A stretch of DNA of 64,000 nucleotides from NCBI GenBank assembly GCA_016213325.1, contig JACRAY010000007.1, positions 62,001 through 126,000 on the forward strand, written 5' to 3'. Shown here piece after piece: positions 15,779 to 24,628 of this stretch (positions are counted from its first letter, which is position 1; every line of letters begins with the position of its first letter). The notes under the pieces were generated by a model, which was given only the letters and a program-made list of their open reading frames with translations, was not told the origin of the DNA and made no database searches. The translations under genes and the position numbers were made by a program. The DNA is from Burkholderiales bacterium (GTDB lineage: Bacteria; Pseudomonadota; Gammaproteobacteria; Burkholderiales; Burkholderiaceae_C).

Positions 15779-16783
15779 ATGCGACAAAATCCAGACCTCC
15801 CCGCCGGCACCGTCCACCGCCTGTCGCTCGACAGCGAAGTGCTGCAAAGCAACCTGCTGGGCGACCCCACCCGCCGCATCGTCGACGTGTATGTGCCGCA
15901 CGGCCATGACGGCCGCGGCTTGCCGCTGCTGGTGGACGTGGTGGGGTTCACCGGCGGCGGGCCGGCGCACACCAACTGGAAGAACTTCAGCGAGAACCTG
16001 CCCGAACGGCTGGACCGCCTGATCGGCGGTGGCCACATGTCGCCGGTGGTGGTGGCCTTTCCGGACTGCTTTACCCGGCTGGGCGGCAACCAGTACGTGA
16101 ACTCGGTGGCGATGGGCCGCTGGGACGACTTCCTGGTCACCGAAGCCGTACCCCTGGTCGAATCGAAATTCGGCTGCGGCGGCGCGGGCCGGCGCGGCAT
16201 CTTCGGCAAGTCGAGCGGCGGCTACGGCGCCATGGTCCATGCCCTGCTGCATCCCGACTTCTGGAATGCAGCGGCGGTGCATTCAGGCGACATGGGGTTC
16301 GAGCTGATCTATCGCCACGAATTCGCGCCCGTGCTGCGCGCGCTGGCGAAGCAGCCCGACATCGGCCAGTGGGTGGACGAATTCTGGCAAGCGAAGAAGA
16401 CCAAGGACAGCGACGTGCACGTGCTGATGATGTTCGCGCAGGCCGCGAGTTTCGATCCCGACCCGTCATCGCCCTACGGCATCCGCCTGCCGGTGACACT
16501 GGACACCTGCGAGATCATCCCCGACCGTTGGGCGAACTGGCTGGCCTGGGACCCGCTGACGCTGGTGGAACAGCACGGCGCGGGGCTGAAGGCGCTGAAG
16601 GCGCTGTACATCGACTGCGGCGACGTCGACCAGTACAACCTGGTCTATGGCGCGCGGCGCATGCACAAGCGGCTGGTGGCGATGGGGGTACCGCACATCT
16701 ATGAGGAGTTTGCGGACAACCATAGCTCGGTGGATTACCGGATGGATGTGAGTTTGCCGGTGCTGGGGAAGGCGCTGGGGTGA
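15779..16783 (+). CDS. Putative esterase (alpha/beta-hydrolase, esterase D-like)
   Basis: A 334-residue alpha/beta-hydrolase. A beta-rich N-terminus (RRIVDVYVPHGHDGRGLPLLVDVVGFTG) leads to a GKSSGGYGAMVHALLHPDFW segment near residue 140, giving the GxSxG nucleophile (GKSSG), and a C-terminal FADNHSSVDYRMD with the likely catalytic His. The predicted substrate class is carboxylic esters. ATG 15779 is preferred; an in-frame TTG lies 54 bases upstream but adds a poorly conserved stretch. The remnant methyltransferase gene starts three bases after its stop. Confidence 0.82.
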   Translation: MRQNPDLPAGTVHRLSLDSEVLQSNLLGDPTRRIVDVYVPHGHDGRGLPLLVDVVGFTGGGPAHTNWKNFSENLPERLDRLIGGGHMSPVVVAFPDCFTRLGGNQYVNSVAMGRWDDFLVTEAVPLVESKFGCGGAGRRGIFGKSSGGYGAMVHALLHPDFWNAAAVHSGDMGFELIYRHEFAPVLRALAKQPDIGQWVDEFWQAKKTKDSDVHVLMMFAQAASFDPDPSSPYGIRLPVTLDTCEIIPDRWANWLAWDPLTLVEQHGAGLKALKALYIDCGDVDQYNLVYGARRMHKRLVAMGVPHIYEEFADNHSSVDYRMDVSLPVLGKALG

Positions 16784-16786
16784 GAA

Positions 16787-17048
16787 ATGAAGCAACTTCC
16801 TGGCGAGCGACGAGTATCGGGAACCGCCGTGCAACGAACGATAGCCGTCCTGGGCTCGGCGGTTTTCTTCGTGGTCGCCCCATGCACGCTGGCCGGGCTC
16901 GTTCCCTGGTCGTTGGCTTTCCTCTCACGCCTTTGTCGTAGCGTACGAAGAGCCCACGCTAGAGCAGACCTTCGGCGAGGAGTACGAGGCGTTCCGCACC
17001 GCCGTCCCGCGCTGGATACCGCGGATGACGCCATGGCGGCCGGAATGA
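16787..17048 (+). pseudogene. Remnant of an isoprenylcysteine carboxyl methyltransferase-type gene
   Basis: The first about 45 codons (from ATG 16787) encode the usual start of a membrane methyltransferase: VQRTIAVLGSAVFFVVAP followed by TLAGLVPW. Near 16925 the frame is lost, and in the +1 frame the typical C-terminus of the same family appears (HAFVVAYEEPTL, FGEEYEAF, VPRWIPR) and ends at TGA 17046-17048. The central hundred or so residues, including the SAM-binding part, are missing. The most direct reading is an internal deletion that also shifted the frame, so no active enzyme can be made. Confidence 0.8.
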
Positions 17049-17057
17049 TCTCGTCCT

Positions 17058-18032
17058 TCAGGACACCTTCAGCCCCGCCTCACGTGCCATGGTCTGGTAC
17101 GTGCGGATCTCCTGCTGGTACCAGCGATCGAGCTGGGCCAGCGTCATGGCCGGCGCGGGGTCCGAACCGCCGCCAACGATGTAGGTCTGCAGATCCGTGT
17201 CCTTCACGGAAACGGCCAGTGCCTGGTGAATCCGCTGGACGAGCGCTTCAGGGGTCAGTCGCGGGACGAACACGGCGGCCCAGGTCTCGTAGTTGAAGTC
17301 CTTGAACGCGGCCGATTGCTGTTCGAGCGGCAGCACTTTCGGCAGCCGGGGCGATGTAGCCGCACTCGTGATGCCGAGGGCCCGGAGCTTTCCGGTCTCG
17401 ATCATGGGCAGCGTGGGCCCGCCGAGCGGCAGGAACGAGAGATCGATCTGGCCGCTCAGGAGATCCTGGACCATCGGTGCGCCGCCCTTGTAGGGGACCT
17501 GGCTCAGCGGGATCCCGGCCTTGCGTGCCCACATCTCACCCACCACGTGGATGATCGAGCCCGGCCCGATGTTCCCGCAAGTCAGCGGTTTGCCGGGTGT
17601 CTTGCGGGCGAGCGCCAGCAGCTCCTCGACGTTGCTCGCCGGCAGGTCCGGTCGTGTGGCGAGGATCATGGGCGCTGAAGCCACCATCGCCACGGCGCGC
17701 AGGTCTTCGGGCTTGTACTTGGTGCCCGGAACCGTGTAGGGCGACAGGATCGTTTCCGATTGCGATCCCAGCATCAGGACCGGCAATTGCTCGGCCGGCG
17801 TTCCCGTGACTTTCGCGATGCCGATCAGGCCGCCGGCGCCCGGCAGGTTCTCGACCACGATCGTCTGGCCCATCTCCTTCTGCAAGGGCAGGGAGAGCTT
17901 GCGCACGATGCCGTCGCCCACGTTGCCCGGAGGCTGCAGGACGACGAAGCGCAAGAGCTTGTCGCCCTGGGCGAGCAGTTGGCTCGACAGGGACGCAAGG
18001 GCGAGTGACAAGGCCAGACGTCGATTCAACAT
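17058..18032 (-). CDS. TctC/Bug-family periplasmic solute-binding protein
   Basis: A 324-residue extracytoplasmic binding protein of the tripartite tricarboxylate transporter type. Signal peptide: about residues 1-22 (MLNRRLALSLALASLSSQLLAQ). Family motifs are IVVENLPGAGGLIGIAKV near residue 58, the NIGPGSIIHVVGEMWARKAG region near 155 and VPYKGGAPMVQDLLSGQIDL near 180. GGAGA precedes the ATG. No TctA/TctB membrane genes are nearby; orphan Bug proteins are abundant in Burkholderiales and share permeases encoded elsewhere. Its position downstream of the CoA-catabolic genes suggests that it captures the carboxylate that they degrade. Confidence 0.93.
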   Translation of the reverse strand: MLNRRLALSLALASLSSQLLAQGDKLLRFVVLQPPGNVGDGIVRKLSLPLQKEMGQTIVVENLPGAGGLIGIAKVTGTPAEQLPVLMLGSQSETILSPYTVPGTKYKPEDLRAVAMVASAPMILATRPDLPASNVEELLALARKTPGKPLTCGNIGPGSIIHVVGEMWARKAGIPLSQVPYKGGAPMVQDLLSGQIDLSFLPLGGPTLPMIETGKLRALGITSAATSPRLPKVLPLEQQSAAFKDFNYETWAAVFVPRLTPEALVQRIHQALAVSVKDTDLQTYIVGGGSDPAPAMTLAQLDRWYQQEIRTYQTMAREAGLKVS

Positions 18033-18096
18033 GGCGGTCTCCGTTATGGATTGGATGGTCAGTGGGCGGCTGCTGGCAACTACCTGGCAACGCCAA

Positions 18097-19053
18097 TTAC
18101 GCAGTGGCCTCGGCAGGCGCACGGGCACTCTCGACGCCGCGCAGGCGGTGGGTGGCTGCCACGAATTCGCCTTCCATGCGGGCTATGAGTTCGGCCGTCG
18201 TCGGTGTGTCCTTGATCGAGCCGACGCCCTGCCCGGCGCTCCAGATGTCGCGCCAGCGTTTCAGGTCGGACAGCATGGAGGACGTATCGACGTCGTCCTT
18301 GCCGAGTGCCGCGGTGGGGGGCGGAATGGTCGACTTGAGCCAGTTCCCGCCGACCCCGTCGACCTGGTCCGAGTAGACGACGTCCGTGATGTCGGACTCG
18401 ACGACGAGCCGCTTGTTGGCGTCCATGGCACCGCTTTCCTTGGTGGCCAGCATGCGTGTGCCGACATACACCATGTCCGCGCCGGCCGCGATGGCCCCGG
18501 CCATCGAATACCCGTCGCCGATGCAGCCGCCCACCAGCAAGGTCCGGTTGGGGCCCATCAGCGGTTTCAGCTCGCCGAGGAAGGCGAATGGGTTGTAGGT
18601 GCCCGCGTGCCCACCCGCGCCGCCGCACACGGCGATGATGCCGTCGACATTCGCCTCCAGCGCCTTCCTGGCGTGCCGCACGCTGATTGCATCGTGGAAC
18701 ACGAGGCCGCCATAGGCATGGATCGCGTCCGTGACCTCGCGCGTGATGCCGAGCGAGGTGATGAGCAGCGGCACCTTGTGGCGGATGGTGGTCGCCAGGT
18801 CCTCCGCCAGCCGCGTGTTCGTCTTGTGGACCGGGAACTGCACGCCGTAGGGAACGGCGTCGTCGCCGAGACGCTCCCGGATCTCCTTCAGCCAGTCGTC
18901 AAAGCCGGCGGCGGTGCGCTGGTTCAGGCTTGGCAGGGTTCCCACTATGCCCGCCTTGCAACTGGCAACCACGAGGTCCGGGTTGGACACGAGGAACATG
19001 GGGGCCGCGATCATCGGAAGGCGCAGCCGGCCCTGGAATCGGGAAGGAATCAT
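18097..19053 (-). CDS. Nitronate-monooxygenase-like FMN protein (2-nitropropane dioxygenase family)
   Basis: A 318-residue TIM-barrel flavoprotein. LRLPMIAAPMFLVSNPDLVVASCKAGIVG at residues 10-38 and VCGGAGGHAGTYNPFAFL near 145 (His in the active-site loop) are diagnostic, followed by LVGGCIGDGYSMAGAIAAGADMVYVGTRM with FMN phosphate contacts. Members oxidise alkyl nitronates or act as enoyl reductases, so this one may instead serve as a reductase in the surrounding catabolic pathway. It is the first gene after the 38-bp element at 19125-19162. Confidence 0.85.
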   Translation of the reverse strand: MIPSRFQGRLRLPMIAAPMFLVSNPDLVVASCKAGIVGTLPSLNQRTAAGFDDWLKEIRERLGDDAVPYGVQFPVHKTNTRLAEDLATTIRHKVPLLITSLGITREVTDAIHAYGGLVFHDAISVRHARKALEANVDGIIAVCGGAGGHAGTYNPFAFLGELKPLMGPNRTLLVGGCIGDGYSMAGAIAAGADMVYVGTRMLATKESGAMDANKRLVVESDITDVVYSDQVDGVGGNWLKSTIPPPTAALGKDDVDTSSMLSDLKRWRDIWSAGQGVGSIKDTPTTAELIARMEGEFVAATHRLRGVESARAPAEATA

Positions 19054-19124
19054 GGGTCGCTTCTCTGTTGGCCGCAGGCCAGGGATTGCAATGACTTCAT
19101 CGTACGGACGAGGCCGGCGGGCTT

Positions 19125-19162
19125 CCACCCGAGTCCCGCCAAGAGATACGACTAACCCGCCA
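19125..19162 (-). promoter_or_regulatory. 38-bp element shared with 31668-31705 (copy 1)
   Basis: Read on the plus strand the segment differs from 31668-31705 at four of 38 positions. The most conserved core is ATACGACTAACCCGCCA. In both places it lies at the end of one minus-strand gene and upstream of the next gene start (71 bases here). The position and conservation suggest a promoter-proximal activator site, perhaps for the AraC protein encoded at 31714-32490. Confidence 0.6.
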
Positions 19163-20399
19163 CGCGTTCGAAGATGCCCACGTGGGCAGCGGCTTCCTCG
19201 ACGCCCCAGAGACCGCCGCCGTTCTCCTGCACGGCGAAGCGTGCGCCCTGCACCTGCCTCGGCCCGCACTCGTGCCGCAGTTGCGAAACGAGCTCGAAGA
19301 TCTGTCCCAGGCCGGTCGCCCCGATGGGATGGCCCTTGGATTCGAGGCCACCGGAGGGATTGACGGGAATGCGTCCACCGAGCGTCGTGGCGCCGGACTC
19401 GGCCAGCGCTCCGCTGCCGCCCGGTTCGCAGAAGCCGAGGTTCTCGGTCTGGATCAGCTCACCGACCGCCGTGGCGTCGTGCACCTCGGCGAGATGCATA
19501 TCCGCCGGACCGATCCCCGCCTGCTGGTAGGCGGCGTTCGCGGTCAGCCGCGTAATGTGGTTCGCCAGGTCATCGCAGTCCCGCGCCGTCGCCGACCGCA
19601 TCACGCTGGCACGGACGCGAACCGCTCGGGAGGAGTCGAGTCCGTACCGGGCGATCGCTTCTCCGGTGCACAGGATGGCTGCGGCGGCGCCGTCGGAGAT
19701 CGGTGCGCACATGGGCAGCGTGATCGGGAAGGTGATCGGCGCGCTCGCCAGCACCTCCTCGACCGTCATCGGCTTGCGGTACTGGGCGCGCTCGTTGTGC
19801 ACCGAGTGGACATGGTTCTTTGCGGCCACGGCTGCGATCTGCCGCTGCGTGATGCCGTGACGACGCATGAGCTGGCGAGCGAATGCGGCGTAGACGTCCA
19901 TGAAGACGCTGTACGGCTTGTCCGAGGTTGTCCCGGCCGGAGCCTCGACGCCCTCGCCCAACTTCTTCAGCTGCCGCGCATTGGCCTCGACCGTCTCGAG
20001 GTCCCAGCCGGAATCGAAGAGCGCGAACATCTTCGCCTTGTCGCTCGAATACATCTTCTCGACGCCGACAGCCAGGACGACGTCAGCCGCGCCCGCGCGC
20101 AACTGGTTCACCGCGAGGTGAAAAGCCGTCGACGCGGTCGCGCACGCGTTCTCGACATTGATGATGGGGATGCCGCCGAACCCCTGCGGCAGCAGGGCGA
20201 CCTGCCCCCGGATGAAGAGTTGGCCCTCCATGTAGCCTTGCGCTGAATTGCCGAAGAACGCCGCCTGCACGTGCTCGCGCCCGCAACCCGCATCCTGCAG
20301 CGCATCCTCCACCGCCCAGGACGCGAGCTGCTTGACGCTCTTGTCGGGGTGGCGACCAAATGGTGTCATGCCGACACCGACCACGTAGATGTCCTTCAT
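19152..20399 (-). CDS. Thiolase-family protein (SCP-x/acetyl-CoA acetyltransferase-like)
   Basis: A 415-residue thiolase. The nucleophile Cys86 lies in NVENACATASTAFH. EVHDATAVGELIQTENLG near residue 310 carries a family-typical His, and NPSGGLESKGHPIGATGLGQ near 345 holds the GHPxGATG motif. The sequence is of the SCP-x/nonspecific lipid-transfer group rather than the PhaA group; such enzymes cleave branched or unusual 3-oxoacyl-CoA. It lies 24 bases downstream of an enoyl-CoA hydratase gene, so it probably does the thiolytic step of the same pathway. Confidence 0.9.
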   Translation of the reverse strand: MKDIYVVGVGMTPFGRHPDKSVKQLASWAVEDALQDAGCGREHVQAAFFGNSAQGYMEGQLFIRGQVALLPQGFGGIPIINVENACATASTAFHLAVNQLRAGAADVVLAVGVEKMYSSDKAKMFALFDSGWDLETVEANARQLKKLGEGVEAPAGTTSDKPYSVFMDVYAAFARQLMRRHGITQRQIAAVAAKNHVHSVHNERAQYRKPMTVEEVLASAPITFPITLPMCAPISDGAAAAILCTGEAIARYGLDSSRAVRVRASVMRSATARDCDDLANHITRLTANAAYQQAGIGPADMHLAEVHDATAVGELIQTENLGFCEPGGSGALAESGATTLGGRIPVNPSGGLESKGHPIGATGLGQIFELVSQLRHECGPRQVQGARFAVQENGGGLWGVEEAAAHVGIFERVAG

Positions 20400-20423
20400 T
20401 GCGACTCCTTCGCCCGTCGAGGG

Positions 20424-21230
20424 TCAACGGCCGACATAGGCCGGCCTGCGCTTTTCCACGAAGGCCGCGAGTCCCTCGTTCCTGTCCACCGAGGCGTGGT
20501 GCCACTCGGACATGGCGATCTCGGTGCGCAGCGAGACTTCCAGCGGCTGCTCCTGGCTCTCCCGCACGAGGGTCTTCACCCGCTCGATGACCAGCGAACT
20601 GTTGCGGACGAACTTGGCGACCAGCGCGTCGACCACGGCCATCAGCCGGCCGGCCGGAGCCACTTCGTCTACCAGGCCCCATTCGAGCGCTGTCGACGCC
20701 TCGAGATACTCGGCCGTAAACAGGAGGTACTTGGCACGCGCGACACCGATGCGGCGATGCAGCCTCGCCGAGCCGCCGCCCGCCGGCAACTGGGCGAACT
20801 TGGCGTGGCCGTCCCCCACCTTCGCGGCTGCGTCCGCGATGATGAAGTCGCAGCACAGCGCCAGTTCCAGCCCGCCCGCAATCGTCACCCCGTTGAGCGC
20901 GGCAATGGTGGGAACCCGGCAACGCTCGAGGCGGTTGAAGACTTCGCCCGTGCGGTCGAGGAAGCGCCGAAAAACCAGTGCCGGATCGAGCTCGCCGCCA
21001 CCGGCCGCGATGTCCTTGAGGTCGGCGCCGGCGCAGAAGGCGGTACCTTCGCCGGTGATGACGAGCGCGCGGATCGTCCGGTCCGTTTCGACCAGCTCGA
21101 GCGTTTCGCCCAGCCCGCGTGCGATGGCGTTCGTCAGCGAGTTGAATGCCTGGGGCCGGTTGAGGGTCAGGCGCAGCACGTCGGCGTGGCGCGTCAACAC
21201 GACGTCGGAAGACGAGAGGGGAATGTTCAT
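20424..21230 (-). CDS. Enoyl-CoA hydratase/isomerase (crotonase family)
   Basis: A 268-residue crotonase. The oxyanion-hole motifs are FCAGADLKDI near residue 65 and NGVTIAGGLELALCCD near 110, which keeps the first glutamate of hydratases. The second glutamate position appears to be His in the GDGHAKFAQLPAGGGS region, so isomerase or hydrolase activity is possible. It lies 17 bases downstream of the acyl-CoA ligase gene. ATG 21230 is chosen; the upstream extension overlaps the ligase gene. Confidence 0.9.
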   Translation of the reverse strand: MNIPLSSSDVVLTRHADVLRLTLNRPQAFNSLTNAIARGLGETLELVETDRTIRALVITGEGTAFCAGADLKDIAAGGGELDPALVFRRFLDRTGEVFNRLERCRVPTIAALNGVTIAGGLELALCCDFIIADAAAKVGDGHAKFAQLPAGGGSARLHRRIGVARAKYLLFTAEYLEASTALEWGLVDEVAPAGRLMAVVDALVAKFVRNSSLVIERVKTLVRESQEQPLEVSLRTEIAMSEWHHASVDRNEGLAAFVEKRRPAYVGR

Positions 21231-21247
21231 GGTTCGTTTGGGTTGAA

Positions 21248-22813
21248 TCACACGACGAGGCGCTCGCGGCCCTTCCAGAATGGCTCGCGCACTGCGCGCC
21301 GCATGACCTTGCCGACAGCGCTCCTGGGGAGATCCGCCCAGAACTCGACGCTCTTGGGTGCCATCACGCCGCCGAGGCGCGCCTTGCAAAGCGCGATCAC
21401 CTCGGCTTCCTCGACCCGTTCTCCGGGCTTGAGCTGCACGACGGCCTTCACCGCCTCGCCCCACTTCTCGTCCGGCACGCCGACCACCGCGCAATCCTGG
21501 ACTGCCTTGTGCGTCAGGATGACCTGTTCGATTTCCGAGGGATAGACGTTGTAGCCGCCGGTCACGATCATTTCGCGCTTGCGGTCGACGATGTACACGA
21601 AGCCCTCGTCATCCATCCGGCCGATGTCGCCGGTGAGGATCCAGCCGTCGCGCAGCACTTCCCTCGTAGCCGCTTCATTCTTGTAGTAGCCCAGCATCCG
21701 GAAGTCGCCGCCGATCGCGATCTCGCCCCGTTCGCCGTTCGGGACCATCCGGCCGGACTCGTCCACGATGCGCACCCGGGTGAAGATGCTCGGCTGGCCG
21801 CAGCTCGCAAGCCGCTCCGGGCGCTTGCGAAGGGCATCGCGATGCGCCGGTGCGGAGAAGAAGGTGCCGATCAGCGCGCCCGCCTCCGTCTGCCCGTATC
21901 CCTGCACCATCACGTCGCCGAAGACCTCCATCGCCTCGCGGACCTTCTCCACCGACATGGGCGCCGCTGCATACAGGAAGTACTCCAGCGAGGCGTAATC
22001 GTGCTGCCGCACCGCCGGGTCGGCCAGCAGCATGTAGATGGCCGTCGGCGGAAGAAACAGATGCGTGACCTTGTGCGTTGCGATCGCCGCCAGTACGTCG
22101 CCCGCGCGGAAGGCCTTCATGAACACGTGCGTCGTACCGACGGCCAGCAGCGGCATCCCCAGGGCCCCGGCCGCGTGCGTCATCGGTGAGACCACCAGGT
22201 GCACCGGGTCGTCATGCTTCGGCGGCATGGCCACGTTCACGCCGAGGACCAGGCACTCCCAGTAGCGGTGCGAGAAGACGACGCCCTTGGGCCGACCCGT
22301 CGTGCCGCCGGAGCCGAAGATGGCCACCGGCGCATCCAGCTGCTCCACCCGCTCGGGCGCAGGGCGGAATTCCGCTTCGGTCCATGCATCGACGGACACG
22401 GCACCGCCACTGCCCGCGTCGATCGGCACGCACAGGCGCAGCTTGCTGCAACTGCCTCGCAGCGACTCCAGTTCGTTCGAGAAGTCGGTGTGGTAGAGAA
22501 GGAGCTCGACGTCGTTGTTGTCCAGGTGGTAGGCGATGTCCTGGATCGCGTTTCTCGCGTTGACCGCGACCCAGATCGCATCCGCCCGCAGGACGCCCAG
22601 CACCGCCTCGAGGGCCCGCCCGCAGTTCGGGCTCCAGATGGCCACCTTGCTCTGGCCCGGGACCACGCCGGCGGCCAGCAAGCCATGCGCGATCTGGTGC
22701 GATGCCCGCTGCACCTGCGCGAACGTTCGCGAACGGCCGGATTCGTGGTCCACCGTGCAGGCGCGCGCCCCGTGCAGCAGGACGCCCCGGTCGAAAAAGT
22801 CGATGATCCTCAT
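21248..22813 (-). CDS. Acyl-CoA synthetase (AMP-binding, class I)
   Basis: A 521-residue adenylate-forming ligase. The phosphate-binding P-loop FGSGGTTGRPKGVVFSH lies near residue 168, YGQTEAGALIG near 300, GDIGRMDDEGFVYIVDRKREMIVTGGYNVYPSEIE near 395 and the catalytic Lys region PRSAVGKVMRR near 500. It activates a carboxylic acid to its CoA thioester. The substrate is not predictable. It overlaps the ThDP-enzyme stop by four bases (ATGA), so ligase and lyase are made together. Confidence 0.92.
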   Translation of the reverse strand: MRIIDFFDRGVLLHGARACTVDHESGRSRTFAQVQRASHQIAHGLLAAGVVPGQSKVAIWSPNCGRALEAVLGVLRADAIWVAVNARNAIQDIAYHLDNNDVELLLYHTDFSNELESLRGSCSKLRLCVPIDAGSGGAVSVDAWTEAEFRPAPERVEQLDAPVAIFGSGGTTGRPKGVVFSHRYWECLVLGVNVAMPPKHDDPVHLVVSPMTHAAGALGMPLLAVGTTHVFMKAFRAGDVLAAIATHKVTHLFLPPTAIYMLLADPAVRQHDYASLEYFLYAAAPMSVEKVREAMEVFGDVMVQGYGQTEAGALIGTFFSAPAHRDALRKRPERLASCGQPSIFTRVRIVDESGRMVPNGERGEIAIGGDFRMLGYYKNEAATREVLRDGWILTGDIGRMDDEGFVYIVDRKREMIVTGGYNVYPSEIEQVILTHKAVQDCAVVGVPDEKWGEAVKAVVQLKPGERVEEAEVIALCKARLGGVMAPKSVEFWADLPRSAVGKVMRRAVREPFWKGRERLVV

Positions 22814-24600
22814 GGCCGGACTCCGTTGTGGTACCTGGGGTAGTGGATCTCGTGGTGGCGCTTCCTCGTGGGCGCCTCCACTTCGTCAGGCGGCAGGTGC
22901 CAGAACATCTCGCGGGCGGTCGCGGTGTCGTACAGCGGGTGCTGCACATGGCGCGTGCCGATGAGGTTGATGACCGCGGTCTTGCCGGAGGCGAAGGCCC
23001 GCTCCACCGCCGCGGCGATGTCGGCCGGGTTCTCGACGTGCTCCACATGGCAGCCCAGGGGCTCGAACATCAGGTCGTAGCGCACGTCCTGGGTGAGCCG
23101 GAAGCCCTTGTGGGCTTCGGGTCCGAGCACCCGGAAGTTCTCGCCATAGCAGTACTGCTCCAGCCCGGCGCAGAAGGTGCTGTCGTTGTAGACCAGGTAG
23201 ACCACGGGAAGGCCGTACCGCACGGCCGTCTCGATGTCGCCGCCGCCCAGGCCGATCCCGGCATCTCCCATCATCACCAGAACGCGATCGTCCCGCCGCG
23301 CGAGCTTGGCCCCGATCCCCATGCCGATGCCGTGGCCGAAAGCCGCTGAAAGGCCGGCATCGAGCACCTGGCCGCTCTGGCTGGCGAGCAGCTGCTCGCC
23401 GAGGAAGGTCGATGCGGTGAACGAGTCGAACACCAGCGTCATGTCCGGCGAAGCGAGATCGGACACGATCTTGGACAGCCACCGCGGGTGGATGGGCGCT
23501 TCCTGCGCCACTTTCCGGGCACCGTCGGCCATGCTCTCCAGGAACTGCTGCTGCAGTGTCGCGGCGCGGTCGACCCAGGCAGGACGCTCCGCCAGGGCCA
23601 CGGGCTGCGCGTCGACGGCGAGCATCTGCTCGAGGACCACACCTGGATCCGCGACGATCTCGAGCGCGGTCGGCAGCGACAACAGCACGTCTTCGCTGCA
23701 GGACTGCAGCTGGATGAAGCGCGCATTCGTCTTCCACTCGCCGAAGCTCTCGAGATAGTTGACCTGCAGGCCGGCCAGCAGCACCACGTCGGCCTCGCTC
23801 ACCACTTGCTTGCGGGCGCCGCCGCTGATGGCGAGCGGGTGGTCCTCCCGGATGGCCCCGCGGCCAAGGCGACGGACGTTGAGCGGTATCTGCAGACGCT
23901 CGGCGAGCGCCTGCATCTGCGGTCCGGCGCCGGACCAATGGATGCCTTCACCGGCCATGATGAGCGGGCGCTTCGCCGCCGCCAGGATCTCCACGGCGCG
24001 CCGTGCCGAAGCCGGGTCGGTCGCCCTTTTCCCGGGCTGGCCCTGGCGCCACGGACCCGGCAGGTAGGCCACCTGGCTCGCCGGGTCGACCGGCTCGAAG
24101 TTGAAGGTGTCCAGCGGGAACTCGATGCCGACCGGCCCGTACGGGGGCGTCATCGCGTCGCGGAAGGCCTTGCGGATGAAGTGCGACGCCATGGCCGGGT
24201 CGGTTACCCGCACCGTCCACTTCGTGATGCTCTTGCACAGCTCCGCGGCATAGGCTTCCTGGATGGCGCCGCGGTGGCTTTCCTTTTCCTTGTGCCCGCC
24301 GAACAGGCAAACCATGGGCGTGCGCGAGACGTAGGCCATGTGGATGCCGGTGATCATGTTCAGCATCCCGGGACCCCCGGTGGCAAAGCAGACACCCGGC
24401 TTCTTCATGATCCGCGCGTAGCCGTCGGCGGCATGCACCGCCGCCTGCTCGTGGCGAACCATGATGACCCGGATACCCGCCCGGTACGCGTAGTCCATGA
24501 TCGGCTGGATATGCCCGCCCAGCAGGCCGAACATCGTGTCCACGCCTTCTTCCTGCAAAGCCTGGACGGCCAGCTCCGCGGGCCACAGTTTTTTCGTCAT
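22810..24600 (-). CDS. ThDP-dependent enzyme (2-hydroxyacyl-CoA lyase/oxalyl-CoA decarboxylase/acetolactate synthase family)
   Basis: A 596-residue thiamine-diphosphate enzyme. The N-terminal domain has the catalytic-type Glu in MVRHEQAAVHAADGYARIM near residue 50. The central domain is NAD/FAD-like (about 200-330), and the C-terminal ThDP motif runs from GDAGIGLGGGDIET near 440 to YNDST about 25 residues later. This fits the group of oxalyl-CoA decarboxylases and 2-hydroxyacyl-CoA lyases rather than true acetolactate synthase. Between two acyl-CoA ligases and a CoA-transferase, a C-C cleaving or forming step on a 2-hydroxyacyl-CoA is a reasonable guess. Confidence 0.88.
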   Translation of the reverse strand: MTKKLWPAELAVQALQEEGVDTMFGLLGGHIQPIMDYAYRAGIRVIMVRHEQAAVHAADGYARIMKKPGVCFATGGPGMLNMITGIHMAYVSRTPMVCLFGGHKEKESHRGAIQEAYAAELCKSITKWTVRVTDPAMASHFIRKAFRDAMTPPYGPVGIEFPLDTFNFEPVDPASQVAYLPGPWRQGQPGKRATDPASARRAVEILAAAKRPLIMAGEGIHWSGAGPQMQALAERLQIPLNVRRLGRGAIREDHPLAISGGARKQVVSEADVVLLAGLQVNYLESFGEWKTNARFIQLQSCSEDVLLSLPTALEIVADPGVVLEQMLAVDAQPVALAERPAWVDRAATLQQQFLESMADGARKVAQEAPIHPRWLSKIVSDLASPDMTLVFDSFTASTFLGEQLLASQSGQVLDAGLSAAFGHGIGMGIGAKLARRDDRVLVMMGDAGIGLGGGDIETAVRYGLPVVYLVYNDSTFCAGLEQYCYGENFRVLGPEAHKGFRLTQDVRYDLMFEPLGCHVEHVENPADIAAAVERAFASGKTAVINLIGTRHVQHPLYDTATAREMFWHLPPDEVEAPTRKRHHEIHYPRYHNGVRP

Positions 24601-24628
24601 GTCATGTCTCCTGGTTGCTGGGAGGGCG

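Noticed and set aside
18033..18096. Possible promoter between the TctC gene and the nitronate-monooxygenase-like gene
   Set aside because: Only 64 bases, no -35/-10 pair or palindrome; read-through from upstream is simpler.
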